Source of the DNA: CAYNST01 sp964434105
Lineage (GTDB): Bacteria > Pseudomonadota > Gammaproteobacteria > Pseudomonadales > Cellvibrionaceae
Reading direction: 5' to 3'
Assembly (NCBI GenBank): GCA_964434105.1
Contig: CAYSTJ010000017.1
Coordinates: 1-64,000, forward strand
DNA: 64,000 bases
The notes under the pieces were generated by a model. That model saw only the letters and a program-made list of their open reading frames with translations, was not told the origin of the DNA and made no database searches. A program made the translations under genes and the position numbers. Shown here in pieces: positions 9,160 to 17,313 of this stretch. The stretch's first letter is position 1; the number at the start of each line of letters is the position of its first letter.

Positions 9160-9174
9160 TTTACCTAACTTTAC
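9160..9174 (-). promoter_or_regulatory. CpxR-type binding box in the divergent promoter region
   Basis: Minus-strand GTAAAGTTAGGTAAA is a perfect match to the CpxR consensus GTAAA-N5-GTAAA. It sits between the response regulator (start 9121, minus) and the CpxP/Spy-like gene (start 9252, plus), exactly where autoregulation and cpxP activation would need it. Confidence 0.72.
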
Positions 9175-9251
9175 GTTGGCTTAACCCAAGTTTGCGCCAG
9201 CGTGTCCCATACTGCAACTGTCATCAACCAGACGCAATCCGGAGAAACACC

Positions 9252-9695
9252 ATGAATAAAATACTGCCCGCACTTCTCATCACGTCCCTATTGGCGACCA
9301 GCGGAACCGCCCTGGCCCAAACCAAAGACTACCACCACGGACACAAATATGGCGGCCATATGGGGCTGCATCGTATCGAAAAAGTGGTTGAACTGTCTGA
9401 AGAGCAAAAAACCGCGCTGAAGGATCTCAGGCATGACGTAAAAGCCGATCGGCCGGAGCGAACCCACCGGCGCCTTTCCGGTCTGGATCCCACAGCGCCG
9501 GACTATCAGCAGCAAGTCGAAGCAATCGCTGACGCGGCTGCGGAACAGGCTCGCAAGCGGGTTTTACAGCAAGGGGAAATGCACCAGCGTGTAAACGCAA
9601 TTCTAACCGACGAACAAAAAGAGAAACTACGGGCCAACAAGCAGGAAATGATGGAGAAACACGGCCGCAGAAACAAAATGATCAGGGACCAATAG
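9252..9695 (+). CDS. CpxP/Spy-like periplasmic LTXXQ-motif protein
   Basis: 147-residue periplasmic protein with a clean signal peptide (MNKILPALLITSLLATSGTA, cut near LAQ). The mature part is helical and charged and carries two LTXXQ-type motifs, LSEEQKTALKDL and LTDEQKEKLRANKQ, the mark of the CpxP/Spy chaperone-like family. Start ATG 9252 has GGAG at 9241. Divergent from the kinase/regulator pair with a CpxR box between: in the family, CpxP binds and inhibits the sensor kinase and is induced on envelope stress. A metal-sensing role (as in CnrX/ZraP relatives) is an alternative, since the N-terminal mature segment is His-rich (DYHHGHKYGGHMGLH). Confidence 0.82.
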   Translation: MNKILPALLITSLLATSGTALAQTKDYHHGHKYGGHMGLHRIEKVVELSEEQKTALKDLRHDVKADRPERTHRRLSGLDPTAPDYQQQVEAIADAAAEQARKRVLQQGEMHQRVNAILTDEQKEKLRANKQEMMEKHGRRNKMIRDQ

Positions 9696-9710
9696 GCCGC
9701 GAGACAGAAA

Positions 9711-9733
9711 GGTCGGGCTTGCGCCCGACTTTG
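9711..9733 (+). terminator. Rho-independent terminator after the CpxP-like gene
   Basis: Perfect 7-bp stem GTCGGGC / GCCCGAC with TTGC loop, followed by TTT, 17 bases after the stop codon. Confidence 0.7.
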
Positions 9734-9801
9734 ATCATTACCGTTTGATTGGTCCAGGGACGGCCCGATGATGCGTAATGATGACGGCAATGCCCCCCGG
9801 C

Positions 9802-10668
9802 TTATTGACCGGCCTGGGGTTCCGGCCCGTCGAGAATGACGATTTCTACCCGCCGGTTCTGTGTTCTTCCAAAATCAGAATCGTTACTTGCGACAGGCCT
9901 GTCCTGTCCAAAACCATCGGTTTCGATGCGACTGCTGTCCACGCCGTAGCTCACCAGGGCATCTTTTACCGATTCGGCACGCGCCAATGACAGCTCCTGA
10001 TTGTATTCTGCGCGGCCAGTGCTATCGGTATGGCCTTCAATCAGTATCTGTCGCTCCGGGTAGTTATTGAGAAATTCAGCCACCTTGGTTATCCCGGTAC
10101 CGGAACTGCTCTTGAGATCGGCTTCGTCCGTCTCGAAAAGTATATCGCCCAATGTCAGCACCATCCCCCGATCGGTTTCCTGCGCACTGAGTTCTTCCAC
10201 TTCTTCCTGCAGCATCTCGACCTGACCCTGCATTTCGGCCAGCATCTGCTCGGCGTTGACGGCGGCAACCTCCATCATATCCGCCCGGCTTTCTGCTTCC
10301 CGCAACTGCTGTTCAGTTTGTCCAATAATGACATCTTTTCGTATTGATTCGGCGTTCTCAATCAATGCGTCTGCCTGCTGCATTTGCATGGTTTCCCGCA
10401 CGACGTCGATCTGCCGCTCGGTTAAATACAACTGCTGCTGGATTTCACGGTCGTCCGCATTTTCATCAACCATCTGCTCAAGTTTTTGCAGCGCGTCCCG
10501 CGCCTTCTGTGCTTCGATTGCCGCATGCTCCTGTACATCCTGTCGAGCGAGCAGGTCGAACTCGGCGCGTAGTTGGTCGGTGCGGTTCTCCAGTGTGGAC
10601 GTGGCAGTGCATGCCACCAGGGCCAACGCACAAAGTGGCAATGTAATTCCTTTGAAAATAAGCTTCAT
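9802..10668 (-). CDS. OmpA-family lipoprotein with DUF4398-like helical N-domain
   Basis: 288-residue outer-membrane lipoprotein: signal peptide with lipobox LVAC (Cys20), a long helical region (about 25-175, rich in Glu, Gln, Ala; coiled-coil-like), then an OmpA C-terminal peptidoglycan-binding domain (LGDILFETDEADLK, ILIEGHTDSTG, NQELSLARAESV, NRRVEIVI), where the conserved Asp and Arg bind diaminopimelate. It probably ties the outer membrane to peptidoglycan. Downstream partner of the small DUF4398 lipoprotein gene, 33 bases apart and in the same operon. A related larger protein is encoded at 44070-45488. Confidence 0.88.
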   Translation of the reverse strand: MKLIFKGITLPLCALALVACTATSTLENRTDQLRAEFDLLARQDVQEHAAIEAQKARDALQKLEQMVDENADDREIQQQLYLTERQIDVVRETMQMQQADALIENAESIRKDVIIGQTEQQLREAESRADMMEVAAVNAEQMLAEMQGQVEMLQEEVEELSAQETDRGMVLTLGDILFETDEADLKSSSGTGITKVAEFLNNYPERQILIEGHTDSTGRAEYNQELSLARAESVKDALVSYGVDSSRIETDGFGQDRPVASNDSDFGRTQNRRVEIVILDGPEPQAGQ

Positions 10669-10701
10669 AGATTATCCCCTGTTAAAATTATTGAATATGC
10701 A

Positions 10702-11046
10702 TCAGTCGTGCAACGCGTCAAGACTTTCGCGAATCTCTCCGGCAGCCTTTTGGGATTTACCCGCGTTGGTTTTCACGATGGCGACTTCAGCATCGGCTCT
10801 CGCACGCTCGATATACCGCTCGGCTTCTTCGTAGTTTTCGCTGTCTATCGCCCCTTCTGCTTTCTCGAGATTTTCCTCGGCATTGTTGAGTTCGAGCGGC
10901 GCATACTCGCTCGCACCTATAGACCTGGCCTGGTCCACAGTGGTCTGAGCAGCAGTAAACGCTGCGGTCGGTGGCTGAACCGTTGTACAGGCCAGACCAA
11001 CACCGGCAATAAACACCAGTACCAACAGACATCTGATCGCTTTCAT
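10702..11046 (-). CDS. Small DUF4398-type lipoprotein
   Basis: 114-residue predicted lipoprotein: MKAIRCLLVLVFIAGVGLAC signal with Cys20, then two helices rich in Ala and Glu containing the family-like pattern YAPLELNNAEENLEKAEGA and EEAERYIERARADAEVA. Start ATG 11046 has AGGAAAA upstream; the frame stays open further upstream without a ribosome site. DUF4398 proteins are commonly paired with OmpA-type lipoproteins, as here; molecular function is unknown, an envelope scaffold role is likely. Confidence 0.83.
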   Translation of the reverse strand: MKAIRCLLVLVFIAGVGLACTTVQPPTAAFTAAQTTVDQARSIGASEYAPLELNNAEENLEKAEGAIDSENYEEAERYIERARADAEVAIVKTNAGKSQKAAGEIRESLDALHD

Positions 11047-11585
11047 ATTCTTTTCCTTTGCAAGTCTTACAAAATGATTATTGAAGGCTATGCCGATCGC
11101 ACTTACCATGCGCGCACCCGATCGCCGCACCCCGCAATAGTGAACCTGTATTCTGTTTACGGCAGCGTTGCCGCAAACAGGTGGAAGTTCGCCAACACCT
11201 TCAGTGCAGATAGCAAATAGGATGCCACGACATGCGTCGCCAGACGACAGCCTCGAACACTCATATGTATGCTTAATGCGATATTTAATAGGAAATGATC
11301 GGCTCTCCTCAATTGCCTGTTGCCAATTGCCAACCATTCGGCGCCGAGCCCTTTCCGTCGCGGCAAGTTCGATGGGGTTCTTCGCCACTACTTCACAACT
11401 TATAATCATTTTGACATTTTTGTTACAGAAATATGTCGTAACTCACAACATGGCAGGTCGAGTACTTTTACCATAGCGTCACAACGGCCTTCCAATCGAC
11501 TCTCTGTGTGTTCCCCCTTTTTTACGTTGATCGCTTGACGGCGGGCCCCTGTACCAACCCAAATGTAAAAGAATAAGGTAAATTT
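11047..11585. other. Gene-free interval between divergent envelope genes
   Basis: 539 bases separating the minus-strand DUF4398 gene from the plus-strand CotH gene; must hold both promoters. A TTGACA hexamer (around 11409) is the best -35 candidate, without a convincing -10 at the right distance. Minor inverted repeat CGGCA-GCGT-TGCCG near 11160. No credible gene seen. Confidence 0.5.
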
Positions 11586-13517
11586 ATGGAAAAGGCAGGC
11601 GTGCTCAGCACTCTTGTTGCCTTGAGTCTGTTGACCGCCTGTGGTGGTAATGGCTCGGGTAACGGTGACACAACCAATCCAGGCAGCAGCTCATCCTCCT
11701 CAAGCTCGTCATCCAGCTCCAGCAGCTCATCGACCGGCTCACCCGTTGTCAATCAGGGCGACCTGATCATCAGCGAAGCCATTGCCAAATCGGAAATTCC
11801 TGACTATTTCAACGGAAACGACTGGGTAGAGCTGCAAAACACCGGTAGTTCACCGGTACAGCTCAGTCAGTACACCATTGCCGACTCGGGCAGCGACCGC
11901 GCACCACTGCCAAACGTCACATTGCAGCCCGGCGAGTATTACGTCATACAGGCCAATAGTGAAGCTCCGGCCGATGGCAGCCCGTATCTACCCTTCGGAC
12001 TCGGTTCGGAAGACGCGGTTTACCTATACCAGGGGGACACCCTGGTAGATTCTTTAGTCTGGATGAGTGGCGAAAACAAGCAGGGACGCAGTGTCGGCGT
12101 CCTGGATGGACGGGTACAGACCCTTTACCCGACGCCCAACCGGTTTAACGTTCCCTATACGCTGTTTACCAAGGATCAGGTATTTACAGTGCGCGTCGAC
12201 ATAGATCCGGGTACCTGGCAGACATTATTGAATAATGCCGAGGCTGAAGAATGGTATCAGGCAAGCATGGAATTCAACGGCGCCGTGATCACCGACGTCG
12301 GGTTTCGAACGAAAGGTCAATCGTCGCTCAGCATGGTCGCTGGTATTAACGATAATGACCCCTCATCGAAGCGCTTCGGTTTCAAGATTGACATGAACCG
12401 CTTTAAGGATCAGAAATTCATGGGCATGAAAATGCTCGTGTTAAATAATATTTTTGCCGATCCCTCGATGATGCGCGATGTACTGGCCTACCAGCTCTTC
12501 AAGGATGCTGGCGTTCCGTCGCCGGAAGCGTCATTCGTTGACCTTTGGGTAGCCGGTGAACATCTTGGCCTCTATCAACTGGTTGAAGCGATAGATGGCG
12601 AGTTCGTTGAAAAATATTTTCCAGACGACAAGGAAAATGACGTCAAAGGCGATCTATACAAGGGCGAAGTTTTCCAGATGCTCACGTGGGATGGAGACAA
12701 CGCTTCCACTTATACCGGTTTGAAATTAAAAACCAATGAAAGCACCATCGGCACTCCCGACGAAGGGCGTGCGCTGATCCGGTTCCTGGATTCCATCAAT
12801 CACAGCGACAACCCGACCGAATTTATCAACACTGAGTTGATGGTTCGTTATCTGGCAGCGCTGATTCTGACCGGCAACCAGGACAGCTACATCGGCACCA
12901 CCGCCAACAATTTCTATTTGTATGAGAATCGTTCGGCCAATGCCTTCACCATGCTGCCCTGGGACTTCAATCTCGGTTATGGCGTATTTGGCTCTGCGAT
13001 TGCCGGCGGCGGTGGCGGCTTCGGGGGTGGTTTTGGTGGCGGCTTCGGCGGCGGATTTGGTGGTGGCTTCGGCGGCGGTGGTTTCGGCGCGAGTTGTGAC
13101 GCGACGATACACCTGATCGACGACCCTGTCTCCGGCACGCTCGCATCACGACCGATGGTGGCGGCGATATTGAATGACCCGCAACTGAAAGCACAGTATC
13201 ACGCGGTGCTGGATGATTTACTGAACCGCGCATTCAACCCGCAGGTCATGGCAGCAGAGATATCACGACTGGAACAGTTGATTGCGCCTTTTGTCCAGGC
13301 CGATCCCACCAAATTTTTTACCTACGAGGAGTGGCAACACGCCTTGCGAAATGACATGGCTGCCGATAGCGGTAACCAGGGCGGCCGTGGCGGCGGCTTC
13401 TTCGGGCCCGCCCCTGGTCTGCTGAAATTTATTACAGCAAGGCATGACAATGTTCGGCAGCAACTTGACGGGCAGATGCCGTCCGGCAATAACGGCACCG
13501 GCCCATGCCCGAATTGA
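11586..13517 (+). CDS. Lipoprotein with lamin-tail (LTD) and CotH-kinase domains
   Basis: 643-residue exported lipoprotein: lipobox LLTAC (Cys19), 16-Ser linker, an LTD-type beta domain (about 58-165: DLIISEAIAKSE, DWVELQNTGSSPVQL), then a CotH family protein-kinase-like domain (about 195-520) with FKIDMNRF, MMRDVLAYQLFKDAGV, LGLYQLVEAIDGEFVEKYF and the metal-binding-like MLPWDFNLGYG. CotH proteins are secreted kinases that phosphorylate Ser/Thr of envelope or spore-coat proteins. A Gly-Phe-rich insertion (repeated GGGF units, bases about 13003-13085) interrupts the domain just after the WDFN motif. First of three genes (CotH, VTC, DUF4956) that recur together in bacteria. Substrate unknown; family calls are firm. 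Confidence 0.88.
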   Translation: MEKAGVLSTLVALSLLTACGGNGSGNGDTTNPGSSSSSSSSSSSSSSSSTGSPVVNQGDLIISEAIAKSEIPDYFNGNDWVELQNTGSSPVQLSQYTIADSGSDRAPLPNVTLQPGEYYVIQANSEAPADGSPYLPFGLGSEDAVYLYQGDTLVDSLVWMSGENKQGRSVGVLDGRVQTLYPTPNRFNVPYTLFTKDQVFTVRVDIDPGTWQTLLNNAEAEEWYQASMEFNGAVITDVGFRTKGQSSLSMVAGINDNDPSSKRFGFKIDMNRFKDQKFMGMKMLVLNNIFADPSMMRDVLAYQLFKDAGVPSPEASFVDLWVAGEHLGLYQLVEAIDGEFVEKYFPDDKENDVKGDLYKGEVFQMLTWDGDNASTYTGLKLKTNESTIGTPDEGRALIRFLDSINHSDNPTEFINTELMVRYLAALILTGNQDSYIGTTANNFYLYENRSANAFTMLPWDFNLGYGVFGSAIAGGGGGFGGGFGGGFGGGFGGGFGGGGFGASCDATIHLIDDPVSGTLASRPMVAAILNDPQLKAQYHAVLDDLLNRAFNPQVMAAEISRLEQLIAPFVQADPTKFFTYEEWQHALRNDMAADSGNQGGRGGGFFGPAPGLLKFITARHDNVRQQLDGQMPSGNNGTGPCPN

Positions 13518-14138
13518 CGCGCAAGAAGCGCTCTCTGTTTAACCCGTTATCTTCATAGGGGATAGCGGGCGCACCAATGAGTGCGTCACTGCAGCAGGCG
13601 GATTCATGCAATGACACCATGGACCGCCTTCTTTTATTTGTGATCATGTGCAAATGGATAGCGTTTTTCATTGAACCAGTTGCGCGGGGTTATCCGTATT
13701 AGTACAGGGATCTTGCAGAACACGGCTTAATGCGCAAAACCTGTGGGGCAAAACCCGATGCATATCACAAGATACAAACCCGGATGACAGATTTGTGATG
13801 GAAATTTGGCTTTGCGCACAATAGATTGCAGACGAAGCGCCTATTATCACGGGTTGGTGTTAACATCATAGTTCTTCGTGCTGCAGCTCATGGATAGACC
13901 CGGAAAACGTTGTCTCCCAGTTGACGGCAACACCAGCAGGCACTGGGTGCTCAACAGCAGGCCAGACGGCATTGCAGGTCACTGTAGCCAATGCGCCGAG
14001 CCGGCATAACAAAATAGTCGGCGCGCAGCCTGCGTAGCTCGATCGCTTCAGGTGAGTCTGTCGAGCCTTTATAACTCCAAAACATTATACTTTCCGGTTC
14101 CCGAACGGGTAACCGGTACACTAACCGACAGGACAGTT
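13518..14138. other. Gene-free interval before the VTC-domain gene
   Basis: 621 bases. An imperfect inverted repeat CCCGTTATC / GATAGCGGG (about 13541-13568) follows the CotH stop and may be a weak terminator, though no T-tract follows. The remainder shows no credible ORF or RNA gene, and should contain the promoter for the VTC/DUF4956 pair. Confidence 0.4.
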
Positions 14139-14933
14139 ATGAACCAGGTTATTCAGCAAGCTGTTTTTGATCGACTTAACGCATACGAGAGCCACGGTTT
14201 AAATGATCTGAAAAATGCATCTCTCCAGAACCGGGTGGACACGAAGTTCATTCTACCCGTGCAACAGATCCCTTTCCTGCTGCACTCGCTGCAGGATTAT
14301 TATTCCGTTCTCGAGATCGATGGAAAGCGCTGCTTCCGTTACAGAAGTACCTATTTCGATACAACGGATCTGCGCTTTTACAACCTTCACCACGCCGGAA
14401 AGCTAAATCGGCACAAGGTGCGTATGCGAGAGTACCTCGACTCGAACAGCCAGTTTCTCGAAGTCAAATTCAAGAATAACAAAAAGCGAACCATCAAACG
14501 TCGCATAGCGATGGACGAAGCCGGCCAGAACATCAACCTGTACCGGGAATTTTTGCAGGAGGCCGGGCTGCCACCGCACCTGCAATTGAAGCCCAGCCTT
14601 GTGAATGGCTACCAGCGTCTCGCGCTTGCCAGCGAAGAACGCGGAGAGCGGCTTACTATCGATTTTAATCTGCGCAACGAATGCATTGCAGGTTCCGGTC
14701 GCAATGCCCATTTGCAACAACTCGCCATTGCCGAATTGAAACAAAGCAAAGTTGATCGCAGCTCACCGTTTTTTGCATTGGTACGGACACTTGGCATTCG
14801 CTCCAGCAGTTTCAGCAAATACTGCATGGGCATGACATTTACACTACAGAACTCCAATCTGATAAAATGCAACCGTTTTAAACGGATTGTTCGTCAAGTG
14901 GATTTTCTTTCTTCGACTGCGCTTCGCGCTTAA
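14139..14933 (+). CDS. VTC-domain polyphosphate polymerase-like protein
   Basis: 264-residue cytoplasmic protein of the VTC (vacuolar transporter chaperone, CYTH-like tunnel) family, whose eukaryotic members polymerise polyphosphate from ATP. Tunnel-type motifs are visible: RVDTKFILP, RSTYFDTTDLRFY, HKVRMREYLDS, LEVKFKNNKKRTIKRR, RLTIDFNLR and IAELKQSK, i.e. the alternating basic and Glu residues expected for phosphate and metal binding. ATG 14139 with GGACAG upstream is chosen over a GTG at 14052 whose extra 29 residues look non-coding. Followed 11 bases later by a DUF4956 gene, its usual partner. Polyphosphate synthesis is a family inference; no test from sequence. Confidence 0.87.
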   Translation: MNQVIQQAVFDRLNAYESHGLNDLKNASLQNRVDTKFILPVQQIPFLLHSLQDYYSVLEIDGKRCFRYRSTYFDTTDLRFYNLHHAGKLNRHKVRMREYLDSNSQFLEVKFKNNKKRTIKRRIAMDEAGQNINLYREFLQEAGLPPHLQLKPSLVNGYQRLALASEERGERLTIDFNLRNECIAGSGRNAHLQQLAIAELKQSKVDRSSPFFALVRTLGIRSSSFSKYCMGMTFTLQNSNLIKCNRFKRIVRQVDFLSSTALRA

Positions 14934-14944
14934 GTGATGTAAAT

Positions 14945-15553
14945 ATGATCTCGATTGATTTTTTAGTACGTTATTCAGAGTTATTGATTGGAAGCCTGGT
15001 GCTGCTGCGTCTTATTTATTTCCGCATCACGCCAAACAGGGATGCGTTTTTCAGTTTTTTTCTGTTTGCCAACGGCGTATTTCTGGTAACGTATTTGCTG
15101 CATGATGTTGAGCTTTCCATGGGCTTTGCCTTCGGTCTGTTTGCCATTTTTGCCATGCTCCGTTATCGAACCGAACCCATTACCATCCGCGACATGACTT
15201 ACCTGTTCATCGTGATCGGTGTGGCGCTGATGTGTTCCATCGCAAACCTGCCCTATCTGGAACTGGCCTTGCTGCTGACGCTAATCTGCGTTTTGGCTGC
15301 TATTGCGGAGACTGCTACACTGGCCCCCCGCATTGTCGAGAAGAGAATCAATTATGATAACGTCGAGTATATTCGGCCCGACATGCATGCGACCCTGATC
15401 GAAGATCTCGAGCGACGTACCGGCCTTAATATATTGAAGGTGGAAGTCGGTAAAATCGACTATCTGAGTGACAGCGCTCAGCTTGTCGTATTCTGCTCGG
15501 AATATGTCCATAGAAAAGGTAAGCCGGTGGTGAAAGTCACGACTGCCGCCTAA
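14945..15553 (+). CDS. DUF4956 membrane protein
   Basis: 202 residues: about four membrane helices in the first 120 residues, including the conserved stretch FGLFAIFAMLRYRTEPI, then a soluble C-terminal domain (about 125-202). Cotranscribed with the VTC gene (11-base gap). DUF4956 has no established function; repeated pairing with VTC-type enzymes suggests the membrane partner of a phosphopolymer synthase or translocator, by analogy with the yeast VTC complex. Confidence 0.85.
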   Translation: MISIDFLVRYSELLIGSLVLLRLIYFRITPNRDAFFSFFLFANGVFLVTYLLHDVELSMGFAFGLFAIFAMLRYRTEPITIRDMTYLFIVIGVALMCSIANLPYLELALLLTLICVLAAIAETATLAPRIVEKRINYDNVEYIRPDMHATLIEDLERRTGLNILKVEVGKIDYLSDSAQLVVFCSEYVHRKGKPVVKVTTAA

Positions 15554-15583
15554 CGCGTACCGACCGGTGCGCTCAAGCGGCCT

Positions 15584-15616
15584 CCATCAGCCTCTGGTAA
15601 AGCCCGAGGCTGATGG
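15584..15616. terminator. Stem-loop after DUF4956 gene (possible terminator)
   Basis: Perfect 11-bp inverted repeat CCATCAGCCTC / GAGGCTGATGG with an 11-base loop, 30 bases after the stop. No T-tract follows, so it may act as an mRNA 3'-end stabiliser rather than a classic intrinsic terminator. The rest of the gap to 15972 shows no credible gene. Confidence 0.5.
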
Positions 15617-15972
15617 GCCTTCTGCCCTGAGATTCTTTCTGCCCCTCAATTTTTACCCACCGCCACAACAATTCGTGCGTAAATCTGCAAAGCCGCATCG
15701 CACAGCCCTCTCCGCTTTGACCCTCGACGCAATCCCCGCGATTGTTTACCATACGGCGCGCTGATACCAATAAGAATGTAATGCGCTGCCGTCCTGCGGC
15801 AGCTCAATGGACAGGACCGCAACGCTGCCACTGGTACCGCGCGGTTTACACGAATGGCCCGCGCAGGTTGGCGGGCTGCCCGTGAACGCTGGACAGTTCA
15901 GCAATTGTCCTCAGCACCACACCCAATCCCGGAATGCCCGGATATGCCGGCCACGATCGTTGAGTTATTCCT

Positions 15973-17052
15973 ATGAAAAAGCTGATATTGACTGTTTGCC
16001 TCTGTGTAATCAGCCCCGCACTGTTCGCCCGACCCGACTGGTGGAATGAACCCTATCCCCAGCGGTTTGAAAATGCCCAACTTGAACCCCAGTCCGCCAT
16101 TCGCGTGGACCGCCATCGGTTTGTCGATGAAAAAGGAAGCACATTTATATTCCGCGGGGTCAATATCGCCGATCCGGACAAACTCGTCAAACAGGACCAG
16201 TGGAAAGAATCACTGTTCGACGAACTGGCCAACAATTGGGCTGTTAATACGGTTCGCATCCCGATTCACCCGATTGCCTGGCGCGAACGGGGACCTGAAA
16301 GCTACCTGAAACTACTGGATCAGGCCGTCATCTGGGCCAATAAACGGGGTCTGTATCTGATAATTGACTGGCATTCCATCGGCTACCTGCCAACCGAGCA
16401 ATATCAGCACCCCATGTATGACACCACCGAAAAGGAAACCCGGGATTTCTGGCGCCGGATTGCCTACCGGTACAAGTCTGTTCCCACCGTAGCGGTCTAC
16501 GAGTTATTCAATGAACCGACCACGCAGGACAACACCCTCGGTCGTCGCGACTGGAAAGAATGGAAAGCGCTCAATGAGAGCCTGATTGACATGATATATG
16601 CGCAGGATGAAACGGTGATTCCTCTGGTTGCCGGGTTCAACTGGGCCTATGACCTGACTTATATTCGCAAGCAGCCCATCAAGCGCAACGGCGTCGCCTA
16701 TGCAGTCCACCCCTACCCACAGAAGGCGAAACCGGAAGTACCCAACAAGGAAAACTTCTTCAAGTTGTGGCAGCAAAGTTGGGGTTATGTTGCAGACCGG
16801 TACCCCATGATTGCGACTGAACTCGGCTGGGTACAGGCAGACGGTTATGGCGCTCATGTTCCAGTTATCAACGACGGAACCTATGGCCCGCATATTGTCG
16901 AATTTATGGAGGATCGCGGTATATCGTGGACAGTGTGGGTTTTTGATCCGGACTGGTCTCCCACGATGATCGACGACTGGGATTTCACGCCAACCGAACA
17001 GGGCAAGTTTTTCAAGCAGGTGTTACAGAATCTTGGAACGTCGGCGCCATGA
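15973..17052 (+). CDS. GH5 cellulase (endoglucanase)
   Basis: Secreted endo-beta-1,4-glucanase, 359 residues, single catalytic domain after a signal peptide (MKKLILTVCLCVISPALFA). GH5 hallmarks: FIFRGVNIADPDK near 58, NTVRIPIHP, IDWHS, the acid/base Glu181 in LFNEPTTQ, His-Tyr pair VHPYP, and the nucleophile Glu283 in ATELGW. Unlike the GH45 enzyme it has no Ser linker or binding module, so it may work on soluble glucans or in the periplasm. Mannanase or other GH5 activity cannot be excluded from sequence alone. Confidence 0.9.
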   Translation: MKKLILTVCLCVISPALFARPDWWNEPYPQRFENAQLEPQSAIRVDRHRFVDEKGSTFIFRGVNIADPDKLVKQDQWKESLFDELANNWAVNTVRIPIHPIAWRERGPESYLKLLDQAVIWANKRGLYLIIDWHSIGYLPTEQYQHPMYDTTEKETRDFWRRIAYRYKSVPTVAVYELFNEPTTQDNTLGRRDWKEWKALNESLIDMIYAQDETVIPLVAGFNWAYDLTYIRKQPIKRNGVAYAVHPYPQKAKPEVPNKENFFKLWQQSWGYVADRYPMIATELGWVQADGYGAHVPVINDGTYGPHIVEFMEDRGISWTVWVFDPDWSPTMIDDWDFTPTEQGKFFKQVLQNLGTSAP

Positions 17053-17130
17053 ATCAACCTAATGCCTCGCGGTGGCTTGCCGATCGTCGTTAGCGTTCAG
17101 TTGGCATTTAAGCGCTTCCATCTATAATAG

Positions 17131-17160
17131 CCGCGGATCCCAGTGGATCCGCGGATTTTA
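17131..17160 (+). terminator. Rho-independent terminator after the GH5 gene
   Basis: Perfect 10-bp stem CCGCGGATCC / GGATCCGCGG, loop CAGT, followed by ATTTTA. 78 bases after the GH5 stop. Confidence 0.72.
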
Positions 17161-17313
17161 CTGAGTCCGCCGTACCAAACAGAATCGTGGCTTTTTAAGC
17201 ACTTGCAATCAAAACGCGAATAGCGCCACACTAATATCCCTGTCCGGCAGTGGTATCTGTCGGAATGGTCAGTCCCAGACCAAGCTGAGTTAATTTTCCG
17301 GAGTTCCAGATTC

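Noticed and set aside
15690..15770. Possible further decayed copy of the MITE-like element (GACGCAATC and GCGCGCTGA in order)
   Set aside because: Only two short matches, no recognisable left end or hairpin; similarity may be chance.
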